Shown piece by piece: positions 25,168 through 33,795 of a stretch of 64,000 nucleotides of DNA. The position numbers and the translations under genes were made by a program. The DNA is taken from NCBI GenBank assembly GCA_023435705.1, contig JAEYRH010000016.1:744001-808000 (forward strand). The letters run 5' to 3'. Every line of letters starts with the position of its first letter. The first letter of the stretch is position 1. Below the pieces are notes generated by a model. It saw nothing but the letters and a program-made list of their open reading frames with translations. It had not been told where the DNA came from and searched no databases. The DNA comes from Bacillota bacterium (GTDB lineage: Bacteria; Bacillota; Clostridia; Christensenellales; UMGS416).

Positions 25168-26148
25168 ATGCGCCTTTTTTTGGTTGATGACAAAACCTGC
25201 TTTGATCCCTGGCGCAATCTGGCGCTGGAGGAGTGCCTGCTGGATACCTGCGAAGAGCAGGACGCAATCTTGTACTTATGGCAAAACGCGCAGACCGTTG
25301 TGATTGGGCGCAACCAGAACCCCTGGCGGGAGTGCCGCACTGAGCTGCTTGAGCTGGAAGGCGGCCGGCTGGCCAGGCGCATCACCGGCGGCGGAGCCGT
25401 GTTTCACGATCTGGGCAATCTGAACTTTTCCTTCATCGCCGGCAAGGCAGTTTATGATGTCTCCCGGCATCTGAAGGTGGTGCTGGACGCCGTTAAAAGC
25501 GTGGGCGTGCAGGCGGAGTTTTCCGGCAGGAACGATATCCTGAGCGAAGGGCGCAAATTTTCCGGGAACGCCTTCGCCCACCGGCAGAGAGCTTCTTTGC
25601 ACCATGGCACACTGTTGATCTCAGCAGATATGAGCATGCTGGGCCGATACCTGCAGCCAACACAGGCAAAAATGGCGTCGAAAGGCGTTCAAAGCGTGCA
25701 GTCACGGGTGGTGAACCTGTCTGAGTTGAGCGCTGACGCAACGGTGGAAAACCTCCGCCAGGCGCTCAAAGAGTCCTTTCAGATGGAATACGGACCATAC
25801 TGCCAATCTGACGGCTTCTCCATGGTTGACAAGGAGCACCTTGAGCGTCTGCAGGCTCGCCAGCGAAGCTGGGAGTGGCGTTTCGGGCAAACGCCTCGAT
25901 TTGACGTGAGTCTCCAATGCCGTTTTCAATGGGGCGGCGTGGAAATGGAACTGATCAGCCGCGACGGCCGGGTGGCCGAGGCAAAAATATTCTCCGATGG
26001 GATGGACGCCGCTGTTTTCCCAATGCTGGCGGAAGCTCTCCTCGGCAGGTTGTTCTCCCCTGCTGTCCTTGCCGCTGCCCTGCGTTCTGCCAGTGACAGC
26101 GTGGAAGCTTTCGATGTGGCTCAATGGCTGGAGCAGTGCCAATTTTGA
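25168..26148 (+). CDS. lplA: lipoate-protein ligase
   Basis: A 326-residue ligase that activates lipoate with ATP and attaches it to lysines of 2-oxoacid dehydrogenase E2 or GcvH proteins. Landmarks are NLALEECLL (about residues 15-23), VVIGRNQNPWRE (about 43-54), RRITGGGAVFHDLGNLNFSF (about 71-90) and GRNDILSEGRKFSGNAF (about 121-137), where the Lys in RKFSG contacts the adenylate. A C-terminal accessory domain (residues 240-326) is present, as in full LplA. It follows the USP-like gene by 4 bases. Because the ferredoxin-type oxidoreductase seen upstream does not use lipoate, the acceptor is probably GcvH or a dehydrogenase encoded elsewhere. Confidence 0.92.
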   Translation: MRLFLVDDKTCFDPWRNLALEECLLDTCEEQDAILYLWQNAQTVVIGRNQNPWRECRTELLELEGGRLARRITGGGAVFHDLGNLNFSFIAGKAVYDVSRHLKVVLDAVKSVGVQAEFSGRNDILSEGRKFSGNAFAHRQRASLHHGTLLISADMSMLGRYLQPTQAKMASKGVQSVQSRVVNLSELSADATVENLRQALKESFQMEYGPYCQSDGFSMVDKEHLERLQARQRSWEWRFGQTPRFDVSLQCRFQWGGVEMELISRDGRVAEAKIFSDGMDAAVFPMLAEALLGRLFSPAVLAAALRSASDSVEAFDVAQWLEQCQF

Positions 26149-26213
26149 GATTTGCATAATTCACCACATAACAGGATACAGTATTCTTAAAAATCCTGGA
26201 AAGTGGTGAAAGC

Positions 26214-26342
26214 ATGGCCGACAGGGACAAGAAGAATTCCAGCAAGAACAATCAGCAACAAAGACAGCAACAACAGCAGCAAAGGCAAAACTCTGACAGG
26301 TCCGTCAAGGATCAGAGCAGCAGCTCTTCAAGACCTGAATAA
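26214..26342 (+). CDS. 42-residue Gln-rich hydrophilic protein
   Basis: A short open frame with GGTGA 5-9 bases before the ATG and a strong terminator 10 bases after its stop. The product starts MADRDKKNSSKNNQQQRQ, is a run of Gln, Arg, Asn, Lys and Ser with no hydrophobic residues to speak of, and ends SSSSSRPE. It is expected to be disordered. Similar small Gln-rich basic proteins occur in spore-forming Clostridia, but no family was recognised. Chance is possible for so short a frame; the ribosome site and the snug terminator argue that it is real. Confidence 0.55.
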   Translation: MADRDKKNSSKNNQQQRQQQQQQRQNSDRSVKDQSSSSSRPE

Positions 26343-26352
26343 CCGAATCCGC

Positions 26353-26385
26353 TGAGCTTCCGGCCCCAACCGGAAGCTCATTTTT
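26353..26385 (+). terminator. strong Rho-independent terminator
   Basis: An 11-bp perfect stem (26353-26363 with 26370-26380), loop CCCCAA, followed by TTTTT at 26381-26385. Confidence 0.92.
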
Positions 26386-26474
26386 CATCAGCAGCGCGCA
26401 GGGGCAAAAATTAACTAGAATATGGTTGTGTCCTTGCCAATAAGATGTATGGATCCCAAAAGGAGGGCATAATA

Positions 26475-26867
26475 ATGACTCAAAACTCCACCACGAACAA
26501 AACTGCGAACCCCGGCTTGTTGAAACCTACAGCCGTATATTTGTTTGCTGGCTATTTCTTCTGGCCCTTCAGCCTGATTGGCCTGGCCATCGAGAAGGAA
26601 GACGACTTCATCCGGTTCCACTGCGCGCAGGGTCTGGCATTTATGTTTCTGCAAATAATCCTTGGCATTCTGATATCCTTCTTTTCCGCCATCGTCTGGT
26701 TGATCGTCCCCATCCTGTTGCTGGTGGCGGCAATACTGGCGTCCATCGCAGCATATGTGTTTTTCGTCATTGCCGTTTTGAAAGCCGCCAAGGGAGAGAA
26801 GTACAAGATCCCTCTGGTAGGAGATTTTGCGGACAAGAATATGAAAAACTGGCTCCTCAATTTCTGA
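26475..26867 (+). CDS. DUF4870-like small membrane protein
   Basis: A 130-residue protein with three or four hydrophobic helices. AVYLFAGYFFWPFSLIGLAIEKEDDFIRFHCAQGLAFMFLQ (about residues 20-60) matches the DUF4870/Tic20-like family, in which a charged FIRFHAxQ segment follows the first helices. A cytosolic tail (KAAKGEKYKIPLVGDFADKNMKNWL) closes the protein. Family function is unknown. AGGAGGG lies 8-14 bases before the ATG. It converges with the TauE/SafE gene, overlapping by 11 bases. Confidence 0.82.
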   Translation: MTQNSTTNKTANPGLLKPTAVYLFAGYFFWPFSLIGLAIEKEDDFIRFHCAQGLAFMFLQIILGILISFFSAIVWLIVPILLLVAAILASIAAYVFFVIAVLKAAKGEKYKIPLVGDFADKNMKNWLLNF

Positions 26868-27630
26868 ACGGCCACAGCAAGGACAAGTTGGTCATGAACA
26901 AAGAGAGCCCACCGGCCGCCATCAGAAGGATGACGGCCTTTCTTGTCATCTCCGGCTTCAAGCCCAGATCCACCTTCATACCCAAAACCAAGCCAAGCGC
27001 GGCGGCTGGCAGCAGCAAAAGCGTCAGTTTCAACGACTCGATTGAGAGCACACCGGTGATGATATACAACCCCAACCGGAACAGGTTCTCCACCAGAAAC
27101 ACAACACATAGATTTGCACGAAAGGGGCCTTTGCCGTCGGTTGTACGGCTGATGTAGGCTGCCAGCGGTGCACCAACGCCGAACATGCCGCACAGCACGC
27201 CAGTAACTGCCCCGATCAATGCCATCGAAACAGGTTTGGGCTGCCGTCTGCCGGCTTGCGCTTGCTTGCGCAATACCATCTCTGCCGCACAAGCAACCAC
27301 TGCCAGTCCCAATAACGCCTTCAGGAGCCTTCCATCCACAACCTTTAGCAGCCAGATCCCTGGGAGGATCCCCACCAGCAACAGCAACGAAAGCGGGAGC
27401 ACAACCGGCCACTGCAAATGCCTGCGCTCACGATATGCCATCCAGACATTGGCCGGCAAGCCCAGCAACAGGTCCAGCGGCGTGATGATCCTGCTTGGCA
27501 GCCAAAACGACAGCAACGGCGACAACACAAGCGTGTTGCCGAACCCGGTGATCCCCTTAATGAAAAAAGACAGTGCCACTATCAGCACAAACAGAATAAT
27601 ATCAAACACATTCAAACCGGATGGCAACAT
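26857..27630 (-). CDS. TauE/SafE family membrane transporter
   Basis: A 257-residue polytopic protein with about eight hydrophobic segments, of the family that exports sulfite, sulfoacetate or other organosulfur anions. The two half-repeats start KGITGFGNTLVLSPLLSFWLPSRIITPLDLLLGLPANVW (about residues 24-62) and VTGVLCGMFGVGAPLAAYIS (about 138-157), the typical GxxG-rich family pattern. The substrate is unknown. Its tail overlaps the DUF4870 gene. The acetyltransferase gene upstream ends 10 bases before this start, so it may be third in the marR operon. Confidence 0.85.
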   Translation of the reverse strand: MLPSGLNVFDIILFVLIVALSFFIKGITGFGNTLVLSPLLSFWLPSRIITPLDLLLGLPANVWMAYRERRHLQWPVVLPLSLLLLVGILPGIWLLKVVDGRLLKALLGLAVVACAAEMVLRKQAQAGRRQPKPVSMALIGAVTGVLCGMFGVGAPLAAYISRTTDGKGPFRANLCVVFLVENLFRLGLYIITGVLSIESLKLTLLLLPAAALGLVLGMKVDLGLKPEMTRKAVILLMAAGGLSLFMTNLSLLWPFRN

Positions 27631-27640
27631 GGTCTATTCT

Positions 27641-28159
27641 TCATCGCTTCATTGATGCCGCAGTCAACAGGTATCGATATGACCGTTTCCCGCTGTATGG
27701 ATCCGTGCTGATTCCAATCCGGGTCATGCCGGATTCCAGGATGCGGATGCATGCGGTATTATCTTCGTCAACCTCAGCGGTTACTTCCGCCATACCTAAA
27801 GTTTCCAGGCAATAAACAGATAAGCCCGCAAACACCTCGCGGCCATACCCATGGCTCCAAAAGGGTTCATCAAGCCGGAACCCGATCTCGTCTCCAATCA
27901 CCGCACAGGAACCGATTAGCCCCCCTGTGGCTGCCTGCTCAAGCGCCATCACCAAAAAGCCGTTGCTCCGACACGTGTATGCATTGAGAATGCGGCCCAA
28001 TTCTTCTTCGGATTCCTGTGGTGACTTGGCCCGCCCGGTAATATAGCGCATCACACGGCCGTTTGCCTGCATTTGGCATAGAAAATCAAGATCGCCTTGC
28101 CGGAAGGGGCGCGCAATCAACCGGGGAGTGTGAAAAAACTCATCTGACGCAGTCATCAA
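27641..28159 (-). CDS. GNAT family N-acetyltransferase (RimJ/RimL type)
   Basis: A 172-residue acetyltransferase. FHTPRLIARPFRQGDLDFLCQMQANGRVMRYITGRAKSPQESEEEL (residues 8-53) is the RimJ/RimL-type opening. IGFRLDEPFWSHGYGREVFAGLSVYCLETLGMAEVTAEVDEDNTACIRILESGMTRIG (about 92-150) contains the acetyl-CoA loop with GYG in the glycine position and the usual DNxxSxxxxE-like motif as DEDNTACIRILE. Its start overlaps the marR stop by 4 bases. The substrate may be a drug, an amino-acid derivative or a protein N-terminus. Confidence 0.85.
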   Translation of the reverse strand: MMTASDEFFHTPRLIARPFRQGDLDFLCQMQANGRVMRYITGRAKSPQESEEELGRILNAYTCRSNGFLVMALEQAATGGLIGSCAVIGDEIGFRLDEPFWSHGYGREVFAGLSVYCLETLGMAEVTAEVDEDNTACIRILESGMTRIGISTDPYSGKRSYRYLLTAASMKR

Positions 28160-28620
28160 TCCTTATAACGCTGGTCCGCCTGACTTCTGAAGAAGTCTCT
28201 CAGCATTGACATGGAGTCCATCAAAACAGGCATTTTGTCAAGCTCCAGGTTCAAAAACAACGCGTCCATCATCCGGGCGTGGTATTGCGCATGATACTCA
28301 TAAGCCTGCTGCCCCTTATCGGTGAGCCCGGCGGTCACTTTCCTCCGGTCAGTATCGTGGCGTTGGCGGGTGATATAGTTCTTTTCCTCCAGCCGTTGCA
28401 CCGAGACAGTGAGCGTAGGCAGTGTGATACGAAGCTTTTTTGCAATGTCGCTCATCTGTGCGTCGGAACTGTTTCCGATCGCCTCCAGAATGTGCATTTC
28501 CGACATCGTCAGGGAATTGCCTGCGAAGCTCTCGATAGTCTTGTGTTCCAGCTTCAGGATATCGTTGAATATATCAACGAGCAGCTCATTGATCACTTGT
28601 TTGCATTCATGCAGTTCCAT
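28156..28620 (-). CDS. MarR family transcriptional regulator
   Basis: A 154-residue winged-helix dimer regulator. ATG 28620 has CGGAGGG upstream and is preferred over the longer frame. The DNA-binding part is LTMSEMHILEAIGNSSDAQMSDIAKKLRITLPTLTVSVQRLEEKNYITRQRHDTDRRKVTAGLTDKGQQ (about residues 37-105), with the DxRxxxxxLT wing. It is first in an operon with a GNAT and probably a TauE/SafE exporter, so it may control resistance or export in response to a small molecule; the ligand is unknown. Confidence 0.9.
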   Translation of the reverse strand: MELHECKQVINELLVDIFNDILKLEHKTIESFAGNSLTMSEMHILEAIGNSSDAQMSDIAKKLRITLPTLTVSVQRLEEKNYITRQRHDTDRRKVTAGLTDKGQQAYEYHAQYHARMMDALFLNLELDKMPVLMDSMSMLRDFFRSQADQRYKD

Positions 28621-28680
28621 ACAGCCCTCCGGTATGAGGCGTAACAGGTGCGCCAATATGCATCTATACACATCCAAATT

Positions 28681-28709
28681 ATTATACGTTACTCACCGGC
28701 AATTGGCAA
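28681..28709 (-). promoter_or_regulatory. promoter of the marR-GNAT operon
   Basis: Minus strand -35 TTGCCA (28709-28704), 17-base spacer, -10 TATAAT (28686-28681), about 60 bases before the marR start. No obvious MarR palindrome was noticed between promoter and gene. Confidence 0.65.
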
Positions 28710-28766
28710 CGGCGGCAGTCATTTCACCTCCGGAATGAATATGATGAATCATCGGAGGCGATGTGA

Positions 28767-29339
28767 ATGCAACCAATGCGACGGATTCCACCCACCTGCT
28801 CCCCGGCATTCCAGGGTCGCTATACTGTGCAACCAGGCGACGCGTTTTACTCTATCTCAATGATGTTCCGGGTGCGGCTGGAGGCTCTGGCGGTCAACAA
28901 TCCCCATATCACAGACCCGAATGTTCTATATCCCGGTGATGTGCTGTGTGTGCCCGGGCTTATCGTTTATCCTTGCTGTGTCATGATGAACGCTCGAATT
29001 CGTGTGCCGTTTGGCACATCAGGCACAGCGATGATTACTTTCGCGCCACAAGGCGGGCAGGCTGTTTTGTTTTCCGCAACATTGCCACAACCGGAATCAT
29101 TGGGCAGCTTCGACACTTACCTCGGAGAAATCACGCTGCCTGGTATTGGCACGTTTGGCAGTCAGCTCTTCCCAACCCCGTTGGATTTGCCAACATGGTC
29201 CGCAAGAATTGAACTCCCAACTGTGGCATCCGTGTCTCCTGGGTCGCGGGTGATGATAATGCCGTACTCTTTGCTTACTGGCGCAGCAGGGCCGGTTGTA
29301 CTGGATGGGCTTATCACTGGTAACATTTGCTGTAATTGA
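28767..29339 (+). CDS. LysM-domain protein
   Basis: A 190-residue protein. GGAGGCGATGTG precedes the ATG. Residues 18-63 are a LysM peptidoglycan-binding motif: GRYTVQPGDAFYSISMMFRVRLEALAVNNPHITDPNVLYPGDVLCVPG. The remaining 125 residues are predicted to be mostly beta-strand (ARIRVPFGTSGTAMITF, GSFDTYLGEITLPG, WSARIELPTVASVSPGSRVMI), possibly a jelly-roll-like domain, ending ICCN. There is no signal peptide; the N-terminus CSPAFQG lies directly before LysM. Such small LysM proteins are common in spore coats of Clostridia, so a coat or cortex role is possible but unproven. Confidence 0.8.
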   Translation: MQPMRRIPPTCSPAFQGRYTVQPGDAFYSISMMFRVRLEALAVNNPHITDPNVLYPGDVLCVPGLIVYPCCVMMNARIRVPFGTSGTAMITFAPQGGQAVLFSATLPQPESLGSFDTYLGEITLPGIGTFGSQLFPTPLDLPTWSARIELPTVASVSPGSRVMIMPYSLLTGAAGPVVLDGLITGNICCN

Positions 29340-29476
29340 TTGACAATGATCAATGGCATGACAGACGTGGTCATTTTATTATGCTCTTATTATACAATTT
29401 GCTGATACCTCATGTTTCCAGAAAGCTCTTTCCGTCAATATTTATGGTATCTTCATGAAACCCCACAAAGTTTTCA

Positions 29477-29485
29477 TGATATAAT
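29477..29485 (+). promoter_or_regulatory. extended -10 promoter with inverted repeat, MacAB-like operon
   Basis: TGA-TATAAT at 29477-29485 forms an extended -10, 44 bases before the adaptor gene. Just upstream, an imperfect inverted repeat (TCATGAAAC...GTTTTCATGA, 29453-29479) overlaps the -35 to -10 region and could be an operator or hairpin. Confidence 0.5.
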
Positions 29486-29528
29486 CGCAAAGTAAATTTC
29501 TGAATGGAAACAAACACGGAGGGACTCC

Positions 29529-31163
29529 ATGAAACAAAAAAAACGGGGCTGGATTTGGCTTGCTGCACTGCTGGTGATTGTATTTGGCGGCGCAGCCTTC
29601 CTTCTGCCAATTCTGCTTCCCACTGGCGAATTGAATCTCACACAACAGCAATATAGAGCCGAGAAGGTCTCAAAGGGCGATATTCAAGTGACGGTGCATG
29701 GCACTGGCTCCATCGAGGCGATGGACACAAGCTCTGTTGCGGCAAACGCCACTGGCACCGTGGAACAGTTGCTGGTGGACGAAGGTGATGCGGTGAAGGC
29801 TGGCCAATTGATTGCGATGTTGGATGATGACGCGATCAACACCCAGATCGATGCATTGAAGGAGCAGATCATCACACAAGACGCGACGATCGCAAGCCTG
29901 CGGGCAATGCCAGGCGCCAAGTATCTGACTGCGCCGGTGGACTGCCGCGTGAAAGCAATCTACGCCAAACAGGGTGAAGACACCAACGTGTCCATGAGCA
30001 AGCAGGGTGCGCTGATGGTGCTTTCCACCGACGGCAAAATGAAAGTCAGCTTCACGCCAAGCGAGGGCGCAGCGATCACGGCCGGCGCTCCGGTGAAGTT
30101 CATCATCGGCAAAACACAGCTGGATGGCTTCATCACCACTGTGCCAGACAGCACCAGCGCCAACGCCGAGGCTGTCATCAACGACGATTCCATCCCCGAA
30201 GGCCGGGTAGCTGTGATCAAGGGCGCAAAGGGCGTGGAGCTGGGCCGAGGACCGTTGGAAATCAACCGCCCGTTGCTGGTCACAGCGACAACAGGCAAGG
30301 TGGACAAAATTTACGTGAAGGCCGGGGCCACTGTGAAGGCCGGCAAGAGGCTTGTCAGGCTTACCGGCAATATCCTTAATCCGGAGTTTGAGGCCCAGCT
30401 CGTCAAGCGCCAGCAATTGCAGGACGATCTGGATCAAGCCTACGATGACCTGAAGGATTTAAGCATCACCGCGCCGGTGGACGGCATTGTGACAAAACTT
30501 GCCATTGAGCAAAAAGGCACCGTGCAGGAAGGCATGACCGTCTGCAAGATAGAGCAGATCTCCACATTCAAGCTGGTCATCGCCGTAGATGAACTGGATA
30601 TCCCCAAGATTGCAATCGGTCAGAAGGCTCAAGTGAAGATCGACGCATTGCCCGGTCAGGAAGCCACAGGAGAGGTGGTTAAGATCGCCCCCATTGGCTT
30701 GAAGGCCAATGATGTGACCACATATGATGTCACGCTGCGGCTTACCTCCCCCACCGGCACACTGACTGCCATGAGCGCATCAGCTGATATCGAGGTGGCT
30801 TCCAAGACCGGAGTGCTGCTGGTGCCCGTGGAGGCCGTGCACACCGTAAACGGCAAGTCATGGGTGTATGGCGCGATGAGTCAGGATATTCGCGATGGCC
30901 AGGGTGGAGGCAACGCTGGCAGCCGCCGCGGAGGGCTCCAGGCAATGTTTAGCCGCGGCAATGGTGCTAAGCAGGCTGAGCGGCCCACAGTAGCTGTTAC
31001 AGTCGGCTTGGTCAGTGACACCTGGGCTGAGATACTGTCTGGCCTGAATGAGGGTGACGAGGTGGCTGTGCCGGTTTCACAGAGCTCAGCAGCCAATATG
31101 ATGGGCTTCGGCGGCATGGGCCGTCAAGCCAGCCAAGGCGGCGGCAATGGGTCCGGTGACTGA
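29529..31163 (+). CDS. efflux periplasmic adaptor-like protein (MacA/HlyD family)
   Basis: A 544-residue membrane-anchored adaptor partnering the ABC exporter downstream. One N-terminal helix (GWIWLAALLVIVFGGAAFLLPILLP, residues 9-33) anchors it. Two biotinyl/lipoyl-like half motifs follow, VDEGDAVKAGQLIAMLDDD (about 83-101) and ITAPVDGIVTKLAIEQKGTVQEG (about 315-337), with an unusual second lipoyl-like insertion near 230-290 (ITAGAPVKF..., VKAGATVKAGKRLVRL). Then comes a beta-barrel (AVDELDIPKIAIGQKAQVKIDALPGQEATGEVVKIAP). The end is Gly-rich (QASQGGGNGSGD). GGAGG precedes the ATG. In Gram-positives such adaptors help export peptides or lipids. Confidence 0.87.
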   Translation: MKQKKRGWIWLAALLVIVFGGAAFLLPILLPTGELNLTQQQYRAEKVSKGDIQVTVHGTGSIEAMDTSSVAANATGTVEQLLVDEGDAVKAGQLIAMLDDDAINTQIDALKEQIITQDATIASLRAMPGAKYLTAPVDCRVKAIYAKQGEDTNVSMSKQGALMVLSTDGKMKVSFTPSEGAAITAGAPVKFIIGKTQLDGFITTVPDSTSANAEAVINDDSIPEGRVAVIKGAKGVELGRGPLEINRPLLVTATTGKVDKIYVKAGATVKAGKRLVRLTGNILNPEFEAQLVKRQQLQDDLDQAYDDLKDLSITAPVDGIVTKLAIEQKGTVQEGMTVCKIEQISTFKLVIAVDELDIPKIAIGQKAQVKIDALPGQEATGEVVKIAPIGLKANDVTTYDVTLRLTSPTGTLTAMSASADIEVASKTGVLLVPVEAVHTVNGKSWVYGAMSQDIRDGQGGGNAGSRRGGLQAMFSRGNGAKQAERPTVAVTVGLVSDTWAEILSGLNEGDEVAVPVSQSSAANMMGFGGMGRQASQGGGNGSGD

Positions 31164-31164
31164 C

Positions 31165-31863
31165 ATGATCAACCTGACAGACATCCGGAAAACCTACTGG
31201 ATGGGCTCAAACGAGGTGCGGGCGTTGGATGGCGTGACACTGACGATCAGCGAGCACGAGTTTGTGGCAATCATAGGCCCATCGGGAAGCGGGAAGTCCA
31301 CGCTGATGAACATCATTGGCTGCCTGGACGCCGCCGACAGCGGCGCTTATCTGCTGGATGGCCAAGACGTGAGCAGCGTCAGTGACCGGCAGCTTGCCAC
31401 AGTGCGCAACCGAAAGATTGGGTTCATCTTTCAACAATTCAACCTGCTTCCAAAGCTCACTGCCTTTGAAAACGTGGAGCTTCCTTTGGTCTATCAGGGG
31501 CTGGGCCGGCAGGATCGTAACATCCGAGCCTCAGCAGCGTTGGAAAGCGTTGGTCTTGGCGACCGCATGCACCACCGTCCAAACGAGCTTTCCGGCGGCC
31601 AGCAACAGCGCGTGGCAATCGCCCGGGCTCTTGCGACCCACCCAGCCCTTTTGCTGGCTGACGAGCCCACCGGTAACCTGGACAGCAAGTCCGGCCGGGA
31701 AATCATGGGGCTGCTGAAAGACCTGCACAGCCGGGGCAACACAATCGTGCTGATCACTCATGACCCCTCCATTGCCGCAGAAGCGCCCCGAAGCGTGCAG
31801 ATCTCCGACGGCAGGATCGTGCAGGACACGGCTTGGGCTGCAAGGAAGGAGGCCGCTCAATGA
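31165..31863 (+). CDS. ABC transporter ATP-binding protein (MacB type)
   Basis: A 232-residue ATPase of the LolD/MacB exporter group. Walker A is GPSGSGKSTLMNI (about residues 39-51), the Q-loop FQQFNLLPKLTAFENVELPL (about 88-107), the signature ELSGGQQQRVAIARAL (about 141-156), Walker B LLLADEPTGNLDS (about 163-175) and the H-loop ITHDPS. The ATG at 31165 lies 2 bases after the adaptor stop; upstream in-frame starts at 31147 and 31156 overlap that gene. The stop overlaps the permease start (ATGA). Confidence 0.92.
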   Translation: MINLTDIRKTYWMGSNEVRALDGVTLTISEHEFVAIIGPSGSGKSTLMNIIGCLDAADSGAYLLDGQDVSSVSDRQLATVRNRKIGFIFQQFNLLPKLTAFENVELPLVYQGLGRQDRNIRASAALESVGLGDRMHHRPNELSGGQQQRVAIARALATHPALLLADEPTGNLDSKSGREIMGLLKDLHSRGNTIVLITHDPSIAAEAPRSVQISDGRIVQDTAWAARKEAAQ

Positions 31864-33026
31864 AGTTCGCACAGGCGTTCAAGATGGCCTTCAGCGCCAT
31901 CCTGGCAAACAAGATGCGGTCCTTCCTCACGATGCTGGGCATCATCATCGGTGTGTTTTCAGTCACTGCCTTGATTACCGTGGGCCAGGGCACCAACACC
32001 TTCGTCACATCCTCGGTGCAGGGGCTTGGCTCCAATATGTTGATCGGCATTATCACGGCCAATAAACCTTATGAACTCACACTTGACGATTTAAACGGCT
32101 TGAAAGGTGTGGGTGGCATCGCAGATGTATCACCGCTGATCAGCGCAAACACCAAGGCCAAGGCCGGCACAAACACCTATGACACCAATGTGGAAGGCGC
32201 CGCGCCGGGATATGATGCAATCCGGTCGCTCTCTGTGGCTTCCGGCAGGTTTCTAACCCAGTCAGACCTGGATCGCCGGGGAGCAGTGGCCGTGCTTGGC
32301 ACCGAATTGGCAGAAGAGCTGTTTGGCACCCGTGACGTTGTAGGCAACTCAATCACGCTGCTGGGCCGAGACTTCCTAGTCGTTGGGGTGCTCGAGGAGA
32401 AGGGCAGTTCGATGGGCATGTCCAACGACAACCGGGCGGTTATCCCATTCACCACAGCCCAGCGCCTGATGAAACGCATGAAGATCAACCAGATCTTTGC
32501 GTCAACAACCTCCGCTGAAACGGTGAAATCTGCCGAAAGCGAGCTAACACGGTTTTTGCAGCGCCGCTTCCCAAATGAGGATGACTACCGCGTCTTCAAC
32601 CAGACCGATATTCTTGGTGTTTTGAACACGATCACCGGCACACTCACCGCGGTGCTGGGTGGCATTGCGGGCATCTCGTTGCTTGTGGGCGGTATTGGTA
32701 TCATGAACATCATGCTGGTCTCCGTTTCCGAGCGCACCCGTGAGATCGGCATCCGCAAGGCCATCGGCGCGCAGCGCAGCGACATCATGCTGCAGTTTTT
32801 GATCGAGGCTGTTGTAATATCGATCACCGGCGGCTTGATCGGGCTATACTTCGGTTACCTTGGCACAATTGTGATGAGCCACTTCTTCAACATGGCGCTC
32901 ACGATCACGCCGGGCATCGCGGCTCTCGGCCTCTCCTTCTCCATTGGTGTGGGCGTGGTCTTCGGCAGCTATCCGGCAAACCGGGCGTCCAAACTGAGAC
33001 CGATAGAGGCATTGAGGTACGAGTAA
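31860..33026 (+). CDS. ABC transporter permease (MacB/FtsX family)
   Basis: A 388-residue permease. One helix near the start (MRSFLTMLGIIIGVFSVTALITVGQG, about residues 19-44) is followed by an extracellular MacB core domain (about 50-250). Three helices close the protein (ITGTLTAVLGGIAGISLLVGGIGIMNIMLVSVSERTREIGIRKAIGA, about 258-310), with the FtsX-type cytosolic SERTREIGIRKA box. It pairs with the ATPase whose stop it overlaps; GGAGG lies 8-12 bases before the ATG. Together with the adaptor it should export a peptide, antibiotic or lipid. The cargo is not indicated. Confidence 0.92.
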   Translation: MKFAQAFKMAFSAILANKMRSFLTMLGIIIGVFSVTALITVGQGTNTFVTSSVQGLGSNMLIGIITANKPYELTLDDLNGLKGVGGIADVSPLISANTKAKAGTNTYDTNVEGAAPGYDAIRSLSVASGRFLTQSDLDRRGAVAVLGTELAEELFGTRDVVGNSITLLGRDFLVVGVLEEKGSSMGMSNDNRAVIPFTTAQRLMKRMKINQIFASTTSAETVKSAESELTRFLQRRFPNEDDYRVFNQTDILGVLNTITGTLTAVLGGIAGISLLVGGIGIMNIMLVSVSERTREIGIRKAIGAQRSDIMLQFLIEAVVISITGGLIGLYFGYLGTIVMSHFFNMALTITPGIAALGLSFSIGVGVVFGSYPANRASKLRPIEALRYE

Positions 33027-33051
33027 AAACCATACCAGCGTTCTGACACAG

Positions 33052-33079
33052 CCCTTCTCTGCTTTGGGGAAGGGTTTTC
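33052..33079 (+). terminator. terminator of the MacAB-like operon
   Basis: A 6-bp stem CCCTTC/GAAGGG (33052-33057 with 33069-33074) with an 11-base loop and TTTTC after it, 25 bases past the permease stop. Confidence 0.7.
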
Positions 33080-33237
33080 TCTATTGTTTTAGACATAAAA
33101 ACTATTAACATTTGAAAATTAAGATGGAGATTTACCAAGTGTAATCAATCATAAGCCAAGTCGCTCCCACTGAAATATTACCCATATTTTCGATGGCATC
33201 TATCTATTATCCCAATCGGTTCATAGTCATCCATTCC

Positions 33238-33267
33238 TTGAATTAAGGAGGCAACGGATGCTATAAT
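33238..33267 (+). promoter_or_regulatory. promoter of the cupin gene
   Basis: -35 TTGAAT (33238-33243), 18-base spacer, -10 TATAAT (33262-33267). An unused Shine-Dalgarno-like AAGGAGG sits inside the spacer at 33245-33251. Confidence 0.55.
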
Positions 33268-33295
33268 CTGGCAAACATTGGCTAGAGGTGAGTTT

Positions 33296-33661
33296 ATGGA
33301 TATCCGTGTGATCAATATTGATGAGAAGTTCAGCCGTATTGAGGAGCAGCACAAATACAAGGCCGTCGCCCGGATGAACAACAATCTTTTCAAACTGGTG
33401 AAGATGCAGCGGGAATTTGTGTGGCACAGCCACGAAGAAACTGACGAGGTTTTTATGGTGTTCGGCGGCAAACTCACCATTGAGCTCAGAGGCAAAACCC
33501 TGCACCTCGGCCCCGGCGACATGGTTTCCATCCCCAAGGGTGTGGAGCACAAGCCCGTGAGCCACGAGGAATGCCTGATCATGCTGATCGAGCCGGATAC
33601 AACTGTGAACACCGGAAACGCGGGGGGAGCACTCACCGACGATGAGGTCGAGTGGATTTGA
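33296..33661 (+). CDS. cupin-domain protein
   Basis: A 121-residue single-domain cupin. The metal-binding pattern is WHSHEETDEVFMVFGGKLTIEL (about residues 42-63), with two His and one Glu, and the second motif is GPGDMVSIPKGVEHKPVS (about 72-89), with the final His. ATG 33296 follows AGAGGTGA. No catalytic partner is adjacent. Such small cupins range from isomerases to storage or sensing proteins; the function cannot be assigned. Confidence 0.85.
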   Translation: MDIRVINIDEKFSRIEEQHKYKAVARMNNNLFKLVKMQREFVWHSHEETDEVFMVFGGKLTIELRGKTLHLGPGDMVSIPKGVEHKPVSHEECLIMLIEPDTTVNTGNAGGALTDDEVEWI

Positions 33662-33795
33662 TTACTTATCCAATTCAACCAACGATCACATTGGGAATCA
33701 AAACTGTTTTGCTTTTTGAAAGTAGGAGCATCAGCAGATGATGAGTTCACGAGGAACCCTTGTGCCACATGGTTTAGCAAGACAATAAATCGGGA